Positions 22,675 to 36,500 of a DNA stretch of 64,000 nucleotides are shown piece by piece; position 1 is the stretch's first letter; each line of letters begins with the position of its first letter. Below the pieces are notes generated by a model. That model had not been told where the DNA came from. It made no database searches and was given only the letters and a program-made list of their open reading frames with translations. Origin of the DNA: Certhia americana. Taxonomy: Eukaryota; Chordata; Aves; Passeriformes; Certhiidae. The stretch lies in assembly GCA_018697195.1 (NCBI GenBank), contig CM031859.1, positions 60,308,190-60,372,189 on the forward strand, written 5' to 3'. Made by a program: the position numbers and the translations under genes.

Positions 22675-25600
22675 ACCTCCTGGAGAACTGACTAAGAAGA
22701 GAATACAGTTATGTGGCAATGGCTTGCTCCACGGAGCATGTCACTGGACACTGCTGAGCTGCAAAGAGCAGGATGGTCAGGTGATGATTTGCCTCGGGGA
22801 GACCATATCACTACCTTAATGTAGAGGACACACTGTCAAGTGGGCATCGGGGGATCCTGGAATATGGTCCCAATAATGCTGAATAATGCTGAATATGCTG
22901 GGCCTGAACAGATTTCTCTGCCTTGCTGCAATACAGAGGCTGGCTTCTTGCAGAGCATTGACAGGAAGCCTCTTTAACCCTCTCTGGCTGCTGCTTTTGC
23001 ACTTCATAACCAAAACAGGGATGTGAGTAAAAATGGTTGTTTGCAAAACACAAGTATTTTGGTGCTAACTCAGGGAGGAGGATTTTATCTCAGCATAGTC
23101 ATCCAGAACATTAAAGCAACACAGCGTTTTTGTGAGTGAAATTGACTGATTCAGTATTCAACTGTCATTCTCTAATGACTGAGGAGGGGAGTGGGTCACT
23201 TTTTAAAAATAAAACACATATGCACTATGGAGTTTGCATATTGTGGCGTGAGAAGCGACACTGAGTAGTCTAGAGTACAGTATCCTGAATTTGAAAGATT
23301 TAATTAATTTTGAATGCAAACAGTGCTGGTGCAGTGGCTTATTCATTTGTTTAAAGTTGCATAGGCATATTATTTAAGGAGCAGCTTTTGTCTGGGTTCT
23401 GTAATAAGCAACTTCTGGATTTACCTCATTAATCTTTCGTACTACCTAGCTGCGTAACTCTTGTTTTTAACAAGTTGGAGTTATGTAATATGAATCATGC
23501 CTGGTGAGATGCTTGCTAGCAGGAAAAAGCAAGATAGGCAAAGAAATAATGACACTCAACCTTTTGCAGAATAGGATATGACTGGGTTTTGAGACAAAAT
23601 GCTGTGTATTGGTACTCCCAGCTGTACAGGCAAGGTCCATCTATTCATTAGGAGAATGTGTCTTGAAACAAAGTCTTGGGATGGGATTGTTTAACAGACA
23701 GAAGAGTGAATTTCCTCAGGCATGAGCAGTTCTTGAAGGGTTTTGTATATGTGCATGCCAAATTCCCTCCACCCCAACCCATTCCCAAGCCCCTGCCTTC
23801 TTTTTCCTCTGGGATAGTAAATGGGAAAATTCCCTTAAGTGGATCTGATTTCACATGTTAAAGAAAATAACTTGATGGGCTGTGATTGCCCCTGTAAAGT
23901 GTTAAATAAATCTTTTTCCTTCCTTTTTTTTTAATATGCCCTTATAGTATCATTAGGCATGTGTGCAATACAACAGTCCTCTGTCTCAAGAGATTTTATG
24001 GAAAGGAGAGGCAAGTGATTCTAGGAATGCATTAGAATAAAAGCAATTGATTTAAAGTTAATTTTTCCTTTAGTAATATTTCTTTGACAATTTTCTCTGC
24101 TGGTACTTAGGCTTGATCTTCAAAGTCATGCTGAGTTGTTAAGCCTGGGATGATTTTTTGCTTTAGTGGCATATGCACAGATGTTAAATAATAGTTGCAA
24201 GAAATAAAGGTGCAAGGATAACAGGTCTTCAGGTAAGTAGTAGTAATAATGACTGTTTTGGAAAGGAATGGTTTAGTGCTCCTGAATTCCCCTTCAAACT
24301 GTCCTGCTCCCTTTCATTTTGACCAAATAATTATGTATTTTTTCCTTTGCCTTATGTATAAATGAAACAGCTGTAAACTGTGGCATAGGGTTATAAACTC
24401 ATGTACTTTTAAACTTTATTGTTATTAGCAACAGATGGTCAAAAATGAGTGGTGATATTAATGGTCTCCTGCACTGCCCTGTGTGCTTATGAACGCAGTG
24501 CCTGATGGCGCCGTGGTACAGGTGACAGCTGAGATGTTACAGTGACAAGCAGCCTCTGTAAGCACTGCTTTAGCCAGCACCAGTGCTGATAACCTCAGCA
24601 CAGAGATGAGGGGATGAACAAGCGGAAATGAATATTTTCTCACACAGGAGGCCATTCAGGTCATGGCCAAGGGATGTTGAAAAGGTGCAATACGAAAGTG
24701 GACCATGTTGCTCTTGGTATGTCCTTATTTTCCAAACAAATGCAGGATTTCTCTGGGACTGTCAGTGCAACAGCCTTCAGAAGAAACTTGCTTTTTTATG
24801 AAAACATTATTTTCAGTCTTCTGGAGAATTTTAGTTTATTGTACTGAATTGTCTTAGTCACATTACTGTTACGGCAGCAGAAGCTTAGAACTGGGAATCT
24901 AAATAGTGGCACATGAGGACACCAAGACCTTGTAGGTAGAGAAGGACATTTCCCTGAACCTGCATGATGAAAACCAAAATTAGAATTCATCAAATACTTT
25001 CTGTTTCCATCAGCTCCACTAGTTATTACTTTCAACTCAATAGTGGGTTTTGTCTGACTCATGGTTATGTCCTTTCTGCAACTCCATGATTTATCTGATG
25101 AACATTGTGTAGGGACATAGTATGAAATTGTTGTGATTGTTGTTGGTGCACTTTTCTGTTGTGGCTACTTAGGAAGGTTTGAGTGTCCTTTGCTTGGGTG
25201 TACTTTGCTTGAGTTTCCCTTACTCTTTTGGATGAGAAGTCCTTGTGGCTTTGTTAAGAGCCATAACTTGTAAAGACAGGAGGGTCAGAGCAAGAATCAC
25301 AGGACCCATGGGAGTTTCCACCCTGTGTTTCAGTAGAATCAATGAGATGAGTGTGGCTGCAGAGGGGTTTGTTGTGGCTCCCTGCTGCCTTATCTTGTCA
25401 GGTGAGAGCCTGTTGGCTTTTGTCTGGGGGCAGCCAGGGGTGGGCTGAGGGCTGATGGGGAGTGAGCTGGTGAGTGAGCTGGGCTGTGCAGGCACAGGAC
25501 GGTGCCGTGGCAGGTGAGCGTAGCTGGGACCAGTGCCCGTGAGGAGCAGGGGTTGTTCACCGTGTGCTGTGGGAAGGGTGAGCTGGCCTTGATTCTGGTG

Positions 25601-27414
25601 AAATTTCTGTTGAAATCTGTGAGTGAGCAGAACAGGGTAAGCATGTGGGTGCTGGATGGAAGAAAGTTAATTGTTGCAAGTGGCACTGATGCATGGACAA
25701 GGAGGGGGTGTATCTCTGTGCATGAGCAGGCAGTGGCTTGCTCAGGAGTAAACTCACATCCTGAGCCTTTGAATTGATCTTCAGAGGTTACTACTCATAA
25801 GGACATAAGGCTCTGCACAGAGGGATTTCTTGCCCTGCAAGTTGCTGTACACAGTTTCATTTTCCTTGCTTTTGTGTATCTTGTTCATCCAAATCCTTAA
25901 GTGTTGGCAGGTTATCAAGTTCTTTCCATATTGTGGCAGAACTTGAAACAATTACCAACTCAGTTTCACCATTTTTGCCTGTTAAAAAAAAGGTGAAATT
26001 TAATTTACATTAATTATTTAACCAAATGAGATGCTCAGCATGAAAATGACCAGGTGCAAATTAAGATGAGATAAGTAAAAGAAAAAAATAAGCTGTGCAT
26101 TACATTTTTTGTATTAAGCATTCTATTTGTATTTCATTACCAGTCCATCTGCAAGAAGACTTTTCTTAGCAGATTGAAGCATTTAAAAAAACTTCCAACA
26201 AATTTACAAATAAAGAATAGCTTAAGATGGGAGAATTTTAAACAATCTTCTAGTTATTGCAGAATTATTTCCTCTTAACTCTGGTTATACTGTGTGCCTT
26301 GGTATGGTGTCTGGAGCCATATGCAGGCTACCCTTTTTCCACATTGTGTTGCTACAGCACAGCCTCTGCAGAGCTGCTGTGTGTGTAAAATTGGACCCTC
26401 GGTAATACTGAAATTTGTATAATGCATAACCTGAGTGGTGTGTGGTTTTAGCTCCTTGTCACAGGAATGGATCTGAGAGTGTCTGGTTCCTGTGATTGTG
26501 CTTGTTGCAGTTCTTCTGCCCCTCAGCCAGCCCCTTGTGAACCTACCACTGCCCTGGGAGAGGCAGATCACAAGTCACGATGATTTCACCATTTTTGTGG
26601 ATGAGAAGCAAAAGCTTTTGTTCAGTTGTAGACAAGGCTGGCCATGGGATTGTGTTGATTGCACCAACAGTCTCACCAAGGCAAGTACCACACCATAGTG
26701 GTGTTGCCATGGTGCATGTTTCTTTGGAAGCACCAATACAACACCCTTCTCAATTGTAGAGAACAGGTTTCACCCTGCAAAAAATATGTGTGCTGTCTTT
26801 CTTTACCTTGGCAGAGCCTGGTTTTGAACCTTCGCAAACTTTGGAGATGTTTGTCGCAAGGTTTAATTCTTGAATAGAGTTGTTCTTTTAAGTGCATCGT
26901 GAAAGATTTGGTTTATCTGCATGGAACATGCTTCCTTGTGCAGTTGCTTTCCACAGTACAGTGCTTGTAGATTAAAATCCTTTCTGTTGTGCTTGTGCCA
27001 GTTCAATTCTTCCTGCAGCAAGTCTGTTTTCCTGGCATACTGCATGCAGTAAGGTGCCTGGTTGCAATAGTAAGAAAGAATTTTTTTTTTTTTTCTGTTG
27101 ACATGGCATTCTTGTAGATTCAAAATTATAATGACATTTTTAAAATAACCATTTTGTTAAGAAACTCTGAAAACTAGAATAACACTCACTGCTTCAACAT
27201 ATATTTTATTTCATCTGAAATACTACTTTAAATGAATGTGTTTGCACTTGAAATTGGAATGCTTTGAATCACAACTAGAAATGACAATGTCACATGCATG
27301 GAGTAGACCTTTGAGTTTATGGTGGTGGCATGTTTTAGTGTCTGTGACGTGTGATCACACAAGCTCAGCAGTACACAGCTGACTTGATGTATTTACTGTA
27401 ATTCTCTACCCAAG

Positions 27415-27525
27415 GAAGTATGGTCTAGTGGCTAGCAGGCTGTGCCGGGACTCTACCCACAGCTTCAGTTCCTGGTTCATGAGTTTGGGGCAAGAGTCAC
27501 ACTACCTTACACTGATCTTTATGTG
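27415..27525 (+). repeat. Ancient MIR-like SINE remnant (candidate)
   Basis: The segment reads GGTCTAGTGGCTAGCAGGCT, then a CCGGGACTC string, GTTCCTGGTTCATGAG and GGGGCAAGAGTCACACTACC. This order matches MIR-family tRNA-derived SINEs of amniotes as I recall them: an A-box-like GTCTAGTGGTTAG, a GGTTC-type B box, then a GGGCAAGTCAC core. Several indels and substitutions separate it from that pattern, as expected for an element predating amniote radiation. It is oriented on the + strand and too decayed to be transcribed. The match is from memory, not alignment. Confidence 0.45.
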
Positions 27526-30500
27526 AGTTATATTCGTAAACATGAATGAGGCACAGCAGTATCACTGTGTTCTCTTCATGTCAGTTCCACCTCTTTATCT
27601 TACAGAAATGTCTTGTAGACAGGTGCTCTTCTGCCATGGATCCAAAGGGAGCCAATAGGGGTTTTGTGCTAAAACTGACTGTGGGATTTGAACCTTGATT
27701 TTTTTTTGTGTCTGTTTTTAAGTGACCATTCTCAGAGTGACTGATAGTTGTGCCATTTACTACGGCTCCTCTGTTCATAGTATTTATTGTATTAAACATA
27801 GAAGTCATTGCAAAAGTCAGGCTACGTGGAGCTTTGGAGTCCAGTTCTATCTACTTAAGAGGAAAAATAGCCTAAGATGCAGTCAGCAGCCAAGGCATGA
27901 GAGATATGCAGCACAAATATCTGCCAGATGAATCTGGTGCTTCATTAGCAAAGCCCCTAAGAGAAACTTTAATTTCAGGCAGATTCCTAAGTTATAGGGA
28001 AATAACTGGGTATTACATGTTCTTCTGAAGTTAAGTGTATGGTTATATACTTTGTGAATAGGAATGTCTTATTGAGCTGGAGCCGGTGTGGAGAATTTTG
28101 GGACTCCTGCTGTTCTTCTTATAGTATTTTGCAGGAGAATTTAAGGGTGTAGAATGACACCAACTGGATTCATGGAACAATCTGCTCCTGTTCCCGTGAA
28201 CTCCAAATTATTTTCCTTCTCACATGCAAAGTTGTATTGAGAGCTGCATTTAAAAACCCATCTGTTGTCCATAGTATATCAATATGAAGAAAAATTTTAG
28301 ACTTCTAAAATATTCTGGTTATGTGTTCCATCCTGCTGTCATCTGTCTTTCAACTACAAGCCATTTCTTGTAGTTGCATTTACTTGTAGGTACTCCAATC
28401 TTTTCCCTCACACCAGCAGATGAAACTCTGAGTTACTAAATTGCAGATACTGAAGAAGGATGCTACAAACTGGTAGTGTTTCTAGTAGAAAGAAATGACT
28501 GCTTTCAGAATATGATGCATAAAGTAAATAAAACAGTATAATATTCCTTTTCTTATCAAGCATGGTAATGAGTAATAAATTACTTCAGAAGTTGTTTCAT
28601 CGTATTTTTCATTACACAGTGCAGCATCTAGGTGTGTTTTGATATAATTCATGACACAAATATGGATAACAAAATACAGCCTTTAAAAATTTGTTTTTTC
28701 CTTTTAGTTTTTACAGCAAAATAAGATTATGATTTCAGTGCTGCTGGCTATAATTTTATAATTCACCTGCTGCTGATCTGACTTTCCTGTGTTGCAGTGA
28801 CAATAGCATGAATGTAATTATTGGCAAGCTGATTTTTGAGAGGACAGCAGTGAAGTTCATTGGTGGTGTTTATTTTGGTTTTGTTGTTACATTTTGCTGA
28901 AACAGCCAATTGTGACAGAACTAGAGAGACAATATTGTATTATTTCAGGTTTGGAAGTTTGTCTTTGCAACTGCAGTGAGTACTCAGGGGTGTATGTATA
29001 TGTATTTTCCTCTGCAACAGCTCCCAGGCTTTCCTCTCACCATTTTAAGGTAGTATCTTCTCACTGAGGGCTTCAGGATTTTTCAAATGCCACATTGTGT
29101 CCTCCCTAGAAAACTCAGTGGGAGACACTTGAGCGATGGGAGCTTTTTAGGCTTTTCCCAGTGAGATACAGACCACAGATACAAACTGTCCATCTTAGGA
29201 CAGTTGGGTAGCTGTGCCAGTGTACTTCAGTGTGTGAATTTGCTTCCTTTCCCACTTCTATTTAGCCATATGGGTGCACCTGTAGTTGTGAGTGAACTTC
29301 AGCTTTTGGCACTGTCTTGCATCTCAGTACATCTGTTTTAGCTGCAAATTCTGTGCTCTCTTTGACTCAACATGGAACATTTTTCCCTTTATGTGAGCTT
29401 TATGCTGACCTTTATGCTGACCGTCTCTCTCCTGTCTAAACTTAAGTTGGAATTGGAAGGAACATCTGTCAACTGAGTAATTTTGAGACTGCCACCTCTT
29501 TGTTGAATGTCTTTAGAGAAATTATTAAGAGAAGACAGACAGACACAGGCGTGACATCACACACAGTTTGAGATTGCAGGGGTGTTTTTTTACATAGGAA
29601 ACAAGGTTACAAAAGAGATCTTGGGGGGAAGGTTGAATTAATTTCTTTGAGAATATTTTCCAGATAGGAAGCTACGTGAAAATGGTAAAATGTTATAATT
29701 GTGTGATGTAAGTGATTTTTTTATTTCCATGACTACTATTTTCCATGTGGTAATATCTAAAGGCTTCTATGAAGATGTAAGCTTCCTTGTCTTTACATCT
29801 TCAAACTCACTGAATTTCCAGCATAAATATCTGACAGATGAGGAAAGAAATATTATCACAGGGATCAAAGATGGAGACAGATTGTGAGATGCCCTCCATG
29901 GTCAGGTGAGAAATCATTGGCAGCTAAGAACTCAGTCTGTTTCTCAAGTTCTATGATTTGGTGGCACTCCCAGCACCATACATCACTTAGCATCACAGAG
30001 GTCAATCTGTGTGCATTTGTGCACTGTGTTAAACTGTGTTAAGCCTTCAGCAACTCTTTTTCCACTGGAGCTTTTGACATATTTGGTTTATTACATGTAT
30101 CTTTGTGTTGCAATTCAGACCTAAACTTGTTTTATTCTAAAGTTTAAAGGTCTCTTCTGATATAAAGCGCATTGATTTTGTGGATGATTCATGGAATAAT
30201 GTCAGATGCCACTATTTAAAAAAATGTTACTGCCTTGCAAAAGTGAATGTCTTGTTTTCTTTGTTTAGGAACATATTCAAAACACTTGAAAGGAAGTTTT
30301 GGAATAAGGAGATTTCTACCCTGGGGGAGTAGTATCCTGTGCTTTGGTTAGGTCATGTCAGGCCATTGTTTTGCTTTTGTTATCATAAAGATCTTGTGTC
30401 TTTATTCGTGCTCAGCTGTGGACTTGAGTTTCCTGGAAGAGAGTGTAATAATTAAGAAATAATACTACAAAATCATATGTTCTTTGTTGCTATGTTTGTG

Positions 30501-33500
30501 TAGTTGAAGGTAGTTCTGATCTGTAGTTATGTAGAGTAATAGGTGGTGTAGATACTTCCCAGTAATAAGTGGTATCTGGTATCTGTGGTTCTCATTGTAG
30601 CTAAAAAGAAATAGGATTCTTCTGTATGAAAAAAACATAAGGAAATTCAGGGTAATCTGTCAAGTGGCTAGTAAAACTGGAGTCTCTTGACTAGTAAAAC
30701 TGGGGTTTTCACCCCTGACTGCCAGCTGAGACTCTCAGTGGCTTTTTCTCTACTGGTGGATGACACGGTGGCAGGGTGTTGTAAAGGGCATGTTTAATTT
30801 ATTGCTGAGATGCAGCTTCTGGGGAGGATGGCTGGGTACACAGGGTGGTTTATCAGTAAAAGTCATTAAAGTAGGGTGATTAATGTGGTGCTGGAGAAGG
30901 GCATGCGGTGTGTTGTGCTTGCACTTAAAATCTGCGAGCTGCCACACAAGGTCACACAGCCTAAATACAGTCGTAGTGAGAGGAGTTGCGGGAGGAAGAA
31001 GGGCACTGCTGGCCTAAATTAAGATCTCGTATTGCTGTGTAGTTTTGTCAGGGGATGGAAGAACACCTCCTTAATGACTTGCTAATGGGATGCATGAAGC
31101 TTGCTTGGTAAATCTGTTTTGCTTGGTAAATCTGGCTTGGTTCTGGTGTGACAAAGCTGAAATATTAGTATAAGTGATATGAGCAATAGCTTTCCTGGTT
31201 ACACACTGGCACTCATGTGCCTGCTTTGAAAATAAGCAGAATTTCTAGCAGTGACAGTGAGATGCCTTTCTCCAGAACTAAATTTATCAAGATAAGGAGG
31301 CATGAGAAAGCAAGGCTTGTTACATCCCATATTCACGGGACTTTTCCTTTGAAATGTGCTGGTCCATTTCCTCCAAGTGTTCCTTGGGGAAACAATTTGG
31401 ATTTAGTATGCATTTTACCATTGATTCTTCATTTGTCACTATGTGCTGCTGGATTTTTGCCATAGTTTGTGTTTACTTTTATTTGCCGTCAAACACCACC
31501 ATTCTGCTTGCAGGCTGCGCTGTGATGTGCAAGTTGTAGTCCATGTAGAGAAGTCTTGGTAGAGCAGAGCAGGGGTGCTGTGGGTGACCCCATAAAACAC
31601 ACAACAGATGTGCAGCAGCTGACAGATGTGTCAGCCTTCCTGGTTAGCACAGGAGCTGCCCCCTGCACAGACCCCATTCTTCCAAGCAGGGATCAACATG
31701 CTCTCTTATAAACAAAAATAAATAAATTGCACCTAGGGTATCTTTGTCTTTCCAGGGGGCAGCTCTGACTGAGAGAAATGTGCAGAATCTGAAACTCTCA
31801 CTTTTGGCTCATCTATCACATACCATCCTTTTATAGTGTGAGATGAAATGTCCAGCACCAAGTTTCAGCTGCCCTCAGCAGACATGCCATTACCTTCTGT
31901 CTCAGTGCATGGCCGTAATCTCATCCTGAAAAATAAGATTTTACCTTCCACTTACCCTTCTGGAGACAGCTTGTCAGAGCAACATGGTACTGCAAACTTA
32001 TCCTGCTTAATGTCAGCTAATTAAATTCGTTTTTGAATCTAGTACTAAGCCAATTTAATTCTGTCTTTCAGAGCCTGCAGTTGTGACTTTCAGATGGGTT
32101 TCTGTCTCTGATTAGTGATCAAATCTCTTTGTGCTTTTATAGACTGACTCTGTCTGTCTTTTTCTGCGTGTCTCTCACCAGTTCTTGGGATGTTACATCC
32201 CAATGGGACATGGGGTGGAATGGGGTGTTTTTCCCATGCTTTCATATCCCCAACATCTTCTATATCATTTGTCAACAATTTCTGTTTAATGACTTTTGTT
32301 CTCTGAAATGAGTTTCATTACTGTGGCTGGAATAGAAATAGGAATTACTGTGAAATTCTCCTGGTGTTAGATCTTGATTTTATAGGTTGTTTTTCAAAAG
32401 TGTTGATCTTTGGAGGGATGGGCATTGGAGTGACCTTCTAACTCTGAGCTCATATATCCGCCTCTGGATGATCATTCACATCACAGTCCAAGTTCAAGTG
32501 CAACAGCCTCCAGTAATGTTTACTGTCTGTCAGCCTCAATATATTTTGTGATCACAAACATTCATGAAAATAAGGGGCAGAATTAAAAGGAAAAAAAAAA
32601 ATGTCTGAAAGAGAGAAAGGTCAAAGCAAGTCATAGACTGACAAAGTGACAAAGAATAATGTACTTGATTAATTAAGTAGTGCTGGTGGAATTTATCATG
32701 CCAGGGACAGTCTAACAAGTATTTTTTAATTTTAGAGGCTTTCTCTGCAGGTTATCAAAGAAAGTCAAAGACAAAGTAGTCTGTCCAGAGATTTTTATGC
32801 TTTATTTTCTGTGCAGATCTGGCACATCCCTCACTCCTTTTGTGCAGCTTTGTGCCAGGGAGTGCTTCCAGTTTCCAGTTTCTGAATTCCCCTGTGCTGT
32901 TGGGCAGCAGATTGCTGTGCATCGCCGTGGAACCCCTCACTGCTGTTTACCCCCCTGTCTGCAGCTGCATCTCCTTTCTCTCATTCTCTTCCCACTTGTT
33001 GATGTGACCTATTTGTGTTCAGACGTTACAAAGGCGGAACTGAATAGTGGCTATCAGCAGTGTAATTCTCAGTTACTGAGATACTACTGCTTCTGTTTTC
33101 CTCCCAGAGTGCAGCTGCAGTGTGTGTGGAGATGTGGCTTGGGAAAAAGCCTGTGTCGTTGTCAAACCTCTTCTACATGGAGAAGAGGGCTTCAGTCTGC
33201 ATGGATGTCAGTCTGATATATTTTACTGTCACTTCATCCGTCCGTCCGTCCGTCCGTCCGTCCATCCATCCATCCATCCATCCATCCATCCATCCATCCA
33301 TCCATCCCATCCATACATCCATGCATCCATCATCCATCCATCCTAGCCATCCATACATCATCAAGCTTGTGTTGCATAGTATAAGTCCTACAAGTGCGTT
33401 GGTCTGTAATATGGTTTGAGTGGCAGGGAGAACAAAATTCTAATTCTTTTCATCTTGACGAAATAATGCTTGAAGTGATAAAAGAGGAAAATCAATGTCC

Positions 33501-36500
33501 AGAAGTACTGCTTGAGCTTTATATTTACTTGAGAGGAAGGGACAGAAAAGACTTTTTTCAGATCATTATTTACATTTTTATTTAGTTTTAAACTCTGTTT
33601 TTCTGAAGGCAATTAAGAGGTATATTTTTTTTGAAATGAGAAGCTATAGTTTTTAATGAAATTAGTAATAAAATATAGTCTATTCTGTGTATCTGGAGAG
33701 TTTTTGAGGTTTGATACCTCCTGACCTGGGTTTAGTAAAGAGTTTGATGCTTGTATATAATCGATCCAAGCATTTGGTTTAGATGCTTTGTCTGTTTTGT
33801 ATGTCCTCATTCATTCTTCAAATGAGCATGAGGGGAGAGAATTGCTAAAACCCTGGTAAGTTCTAGGGCACAATGGTTTTATAGGGACTTTCTAAATATC
33901 TGTGGTTGTTAGGCATCTGTAACTGTTGGTGTAACTTTGCTGTGTGCATTTATATGAATATTTATAATACAAAAGATTGCATGTTGGCTTCCTCAGTGCT
34001 GTACTTTGTTGTAAGAAGGAAGTAACTTTGGGGCAGGGAGTAACTAAACTTACTAGTAGTTTAGTATGTATAAATCCAGTTTTAAGATAGCCCTAAGACA
34101 TGTAGACTCAATTTTAAGAAGTGATGGCACACATGTGTGGAATTAAATTGGAAGCAAAAATTTAATTTCAGTTTCCATTAATTTTTCTAACTGTGCCTAA
34201 TATTGCATTTCCTTAAAACACTGCTTGTGAAAATGAAGGTTTTAATTAATAGCACTAGAGATTTTCACTTTCTAGCTATGGAAAATAAACAGTTTGGACA
34301 AGAACTGTATTCATTTTTTTACCAGTCTCTTCTTCTGCAGAGACTATATTGATTTGTATGTTCAGTTCCCAGTCTTTCTCCCACTGAGATTTTAAGCGCT
34401 GGGTCCCCAATGGATTTCTGTCAACACTAACTGTTTCCATAATTGCTAGAACCATGTACTTAAGTACCTCTCAAATAATTTCCATTTAATTTCACAATGG
34501 CTTCCATGCTTCTGCTTCACCTAGAAAGACTTTGCTTTTGCCTTAAAGAAACTCTTCTAGGACTTGCAATTTTTAGGTGTATTTTTGGGACTCTGGGGTG
34601 TGTTTCTCACCACAGGTAAGGAATTAGGAGGCCTATGACAAAAAGATCTTTGCAAGAGGTCTTGAAAGTTGTCAGGGTTATGAGTAATTACATCAATTCT
34701 TAGCTGTTGCTCGTTAGTGCCTCTGGCTCCACTAGAAGTGGTTTAATTTGAGCAGTTTTGGCTTTTTCTACATGGTCTCTGGGATCCCTCCTATCTCAAC
34801 TGTGAGCAGAGAAGACAGCAGGCTCTGAAATGACACATAAGTGGTGGCCTTGAAAATCTGGACCTGGACAAGGAAGAGGATAAAGACTCTGAGCAAAATG
34901 GATTCAAATGGAGAATTAGAAACTGATTTTCTACAGGACTCTGCAGAGCAGTAAGCCAAAGGTAGCTTGTGACAGCTACCAACTTGAGTTAGGTTTGAAC
35001 TGATTCACCAGAGATGATAGAGTGTGTTTCACTTGGTTCCATGTGTGTTGTATATATCTGTTCATGATGTAGCTATCTGGTGGTCGTTCTTTTAAATTCA
35101 TATGATTATTTAGAACTTTGAAATGAAAATATTAGTGAGAATTTTCATTTTCTAACACTACTGTTAACAGACATAAAGAAAAAATGAAAGGAAAATGTTT
35201 AAATTATTCACCTGAAAAATCCTGGTAGTTTGCAAGGTAAATGATTAGGTGCAGTCATTAGGGACAGATTATTAAATGACTCCAAATAAATCTGCAAGCA
35301 GCAGAAGAATGTGTTGCATGTCTTACCTTGTTTTTCTGTTGAGGGCAGTTGTCTGTGTTTATCCTTCTGTGAGGTTACATCACAAATGATTTCTCTGGGA
35401 AGGAAGATTCTTTTTAAGGCTTCAATGGGTTGAGAAATTTTCAGCAGCTCACCTCAGCATCTGGAATTTAGATGTGCCTATGCCCAAAAATATGTGCACT
35501 GCTCTATTTGTGTTTATACTGTTTCAGAGCAGGTAAACTTTAGATATTACATTGTAGCATCATACCCTTGGGCAGTATACCACCCTTCACCAATGCAATT
35601 TTGTTGTTTTGGAGGCATGGATTATGTTCTTTGTAACTTAGTCTTTACATGGTTTTACACTTGTTATTGAAAACCATGGGCTGAGTATAGGAGACACTGA
35701 CTTGCTTAGGTGGCAGCAAATGAAGATGTATGTAGTACTAGTGGACTGTGGGGTGTTGAGGCTGCTCACTGAAGTGTAATAAAGACAAGAGCCAAACCAC
35801 TTTGGAGGCATGAAGAGTCAAAAAAGCATTAGATTAATTTAGAAAATATAAACTAAGCCTAAAATCTGAATTCTTCAAAATTCTTTGTTATTTACCAGAC
35901 TTTCTTCTTGAAAACCACTTACTCTAGGATGAGATGCAGCTTGTAGAGTAGGAGGAAGATCAGTTTCTGTTTGGGGAGGCTTGATTAAGAAATTGGAGTT
36001 TGTTTGTTTGTTGCAGTGTGTGTTGTCATTACAGACAGCACTGCTAATACAAGCTCATTTTCCATCTCTGCATTGGTTACCTACCAAAATATATAAAAGC
36101 AGACTCACCCATCAGGTGATTTTAAATTATCAAGTGATTGATTGTAAATAAGGTGAATGTAGTCACCAGTGGGAGGTAAATGCTTTCTTAAGATCCCTTG
36201 ATCTCAAGAAAATAGATTACAAGAGAGCTCCAGTGTTGCGTCTTCTTCCAAACCATCAATTTACAATGTTAGGGAGAAAAAAAAGTGCAGGTAAAGCCAA
36301 ACTGGCGATGCACAATTCACTAGTGAAAGGAATTACATGCTTGTCAAGGACCTGGCAAATAGGAAATCTAAAATTCTGTATCTGTCCACCAGACAGTAAC
36401 AGTTTTTGCTTTAATATTGAAAACTGGTTTTCAATGCTTTGATAGCGTGTCTGAAATATGGTCTGGAGCAGTGGGCCAAAACAGTTTGGCTACAGCAGGG

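Noticed and set aside
29699..29905. Possible coding exon ending at CAG|GTGAGA
   Set aside because: The frame hits a stop 18 bases before the donor, no convincing acceptor precedes it, and the peptide has no recognisable family.
33237..33360. Regular short repeats considered as a CRISPR array
   Set aside because: The unit is four bases with no spacers. It is a microsatellite in a vertebrate genome.
34577..34615. Possible 39-base micro-exon between TTTTTAG and CACAG|GTAAGG
   Set aside because: Splice-like strings this short occur often by chance in AT-rich introns. No reading-frame or conservation support is visible.
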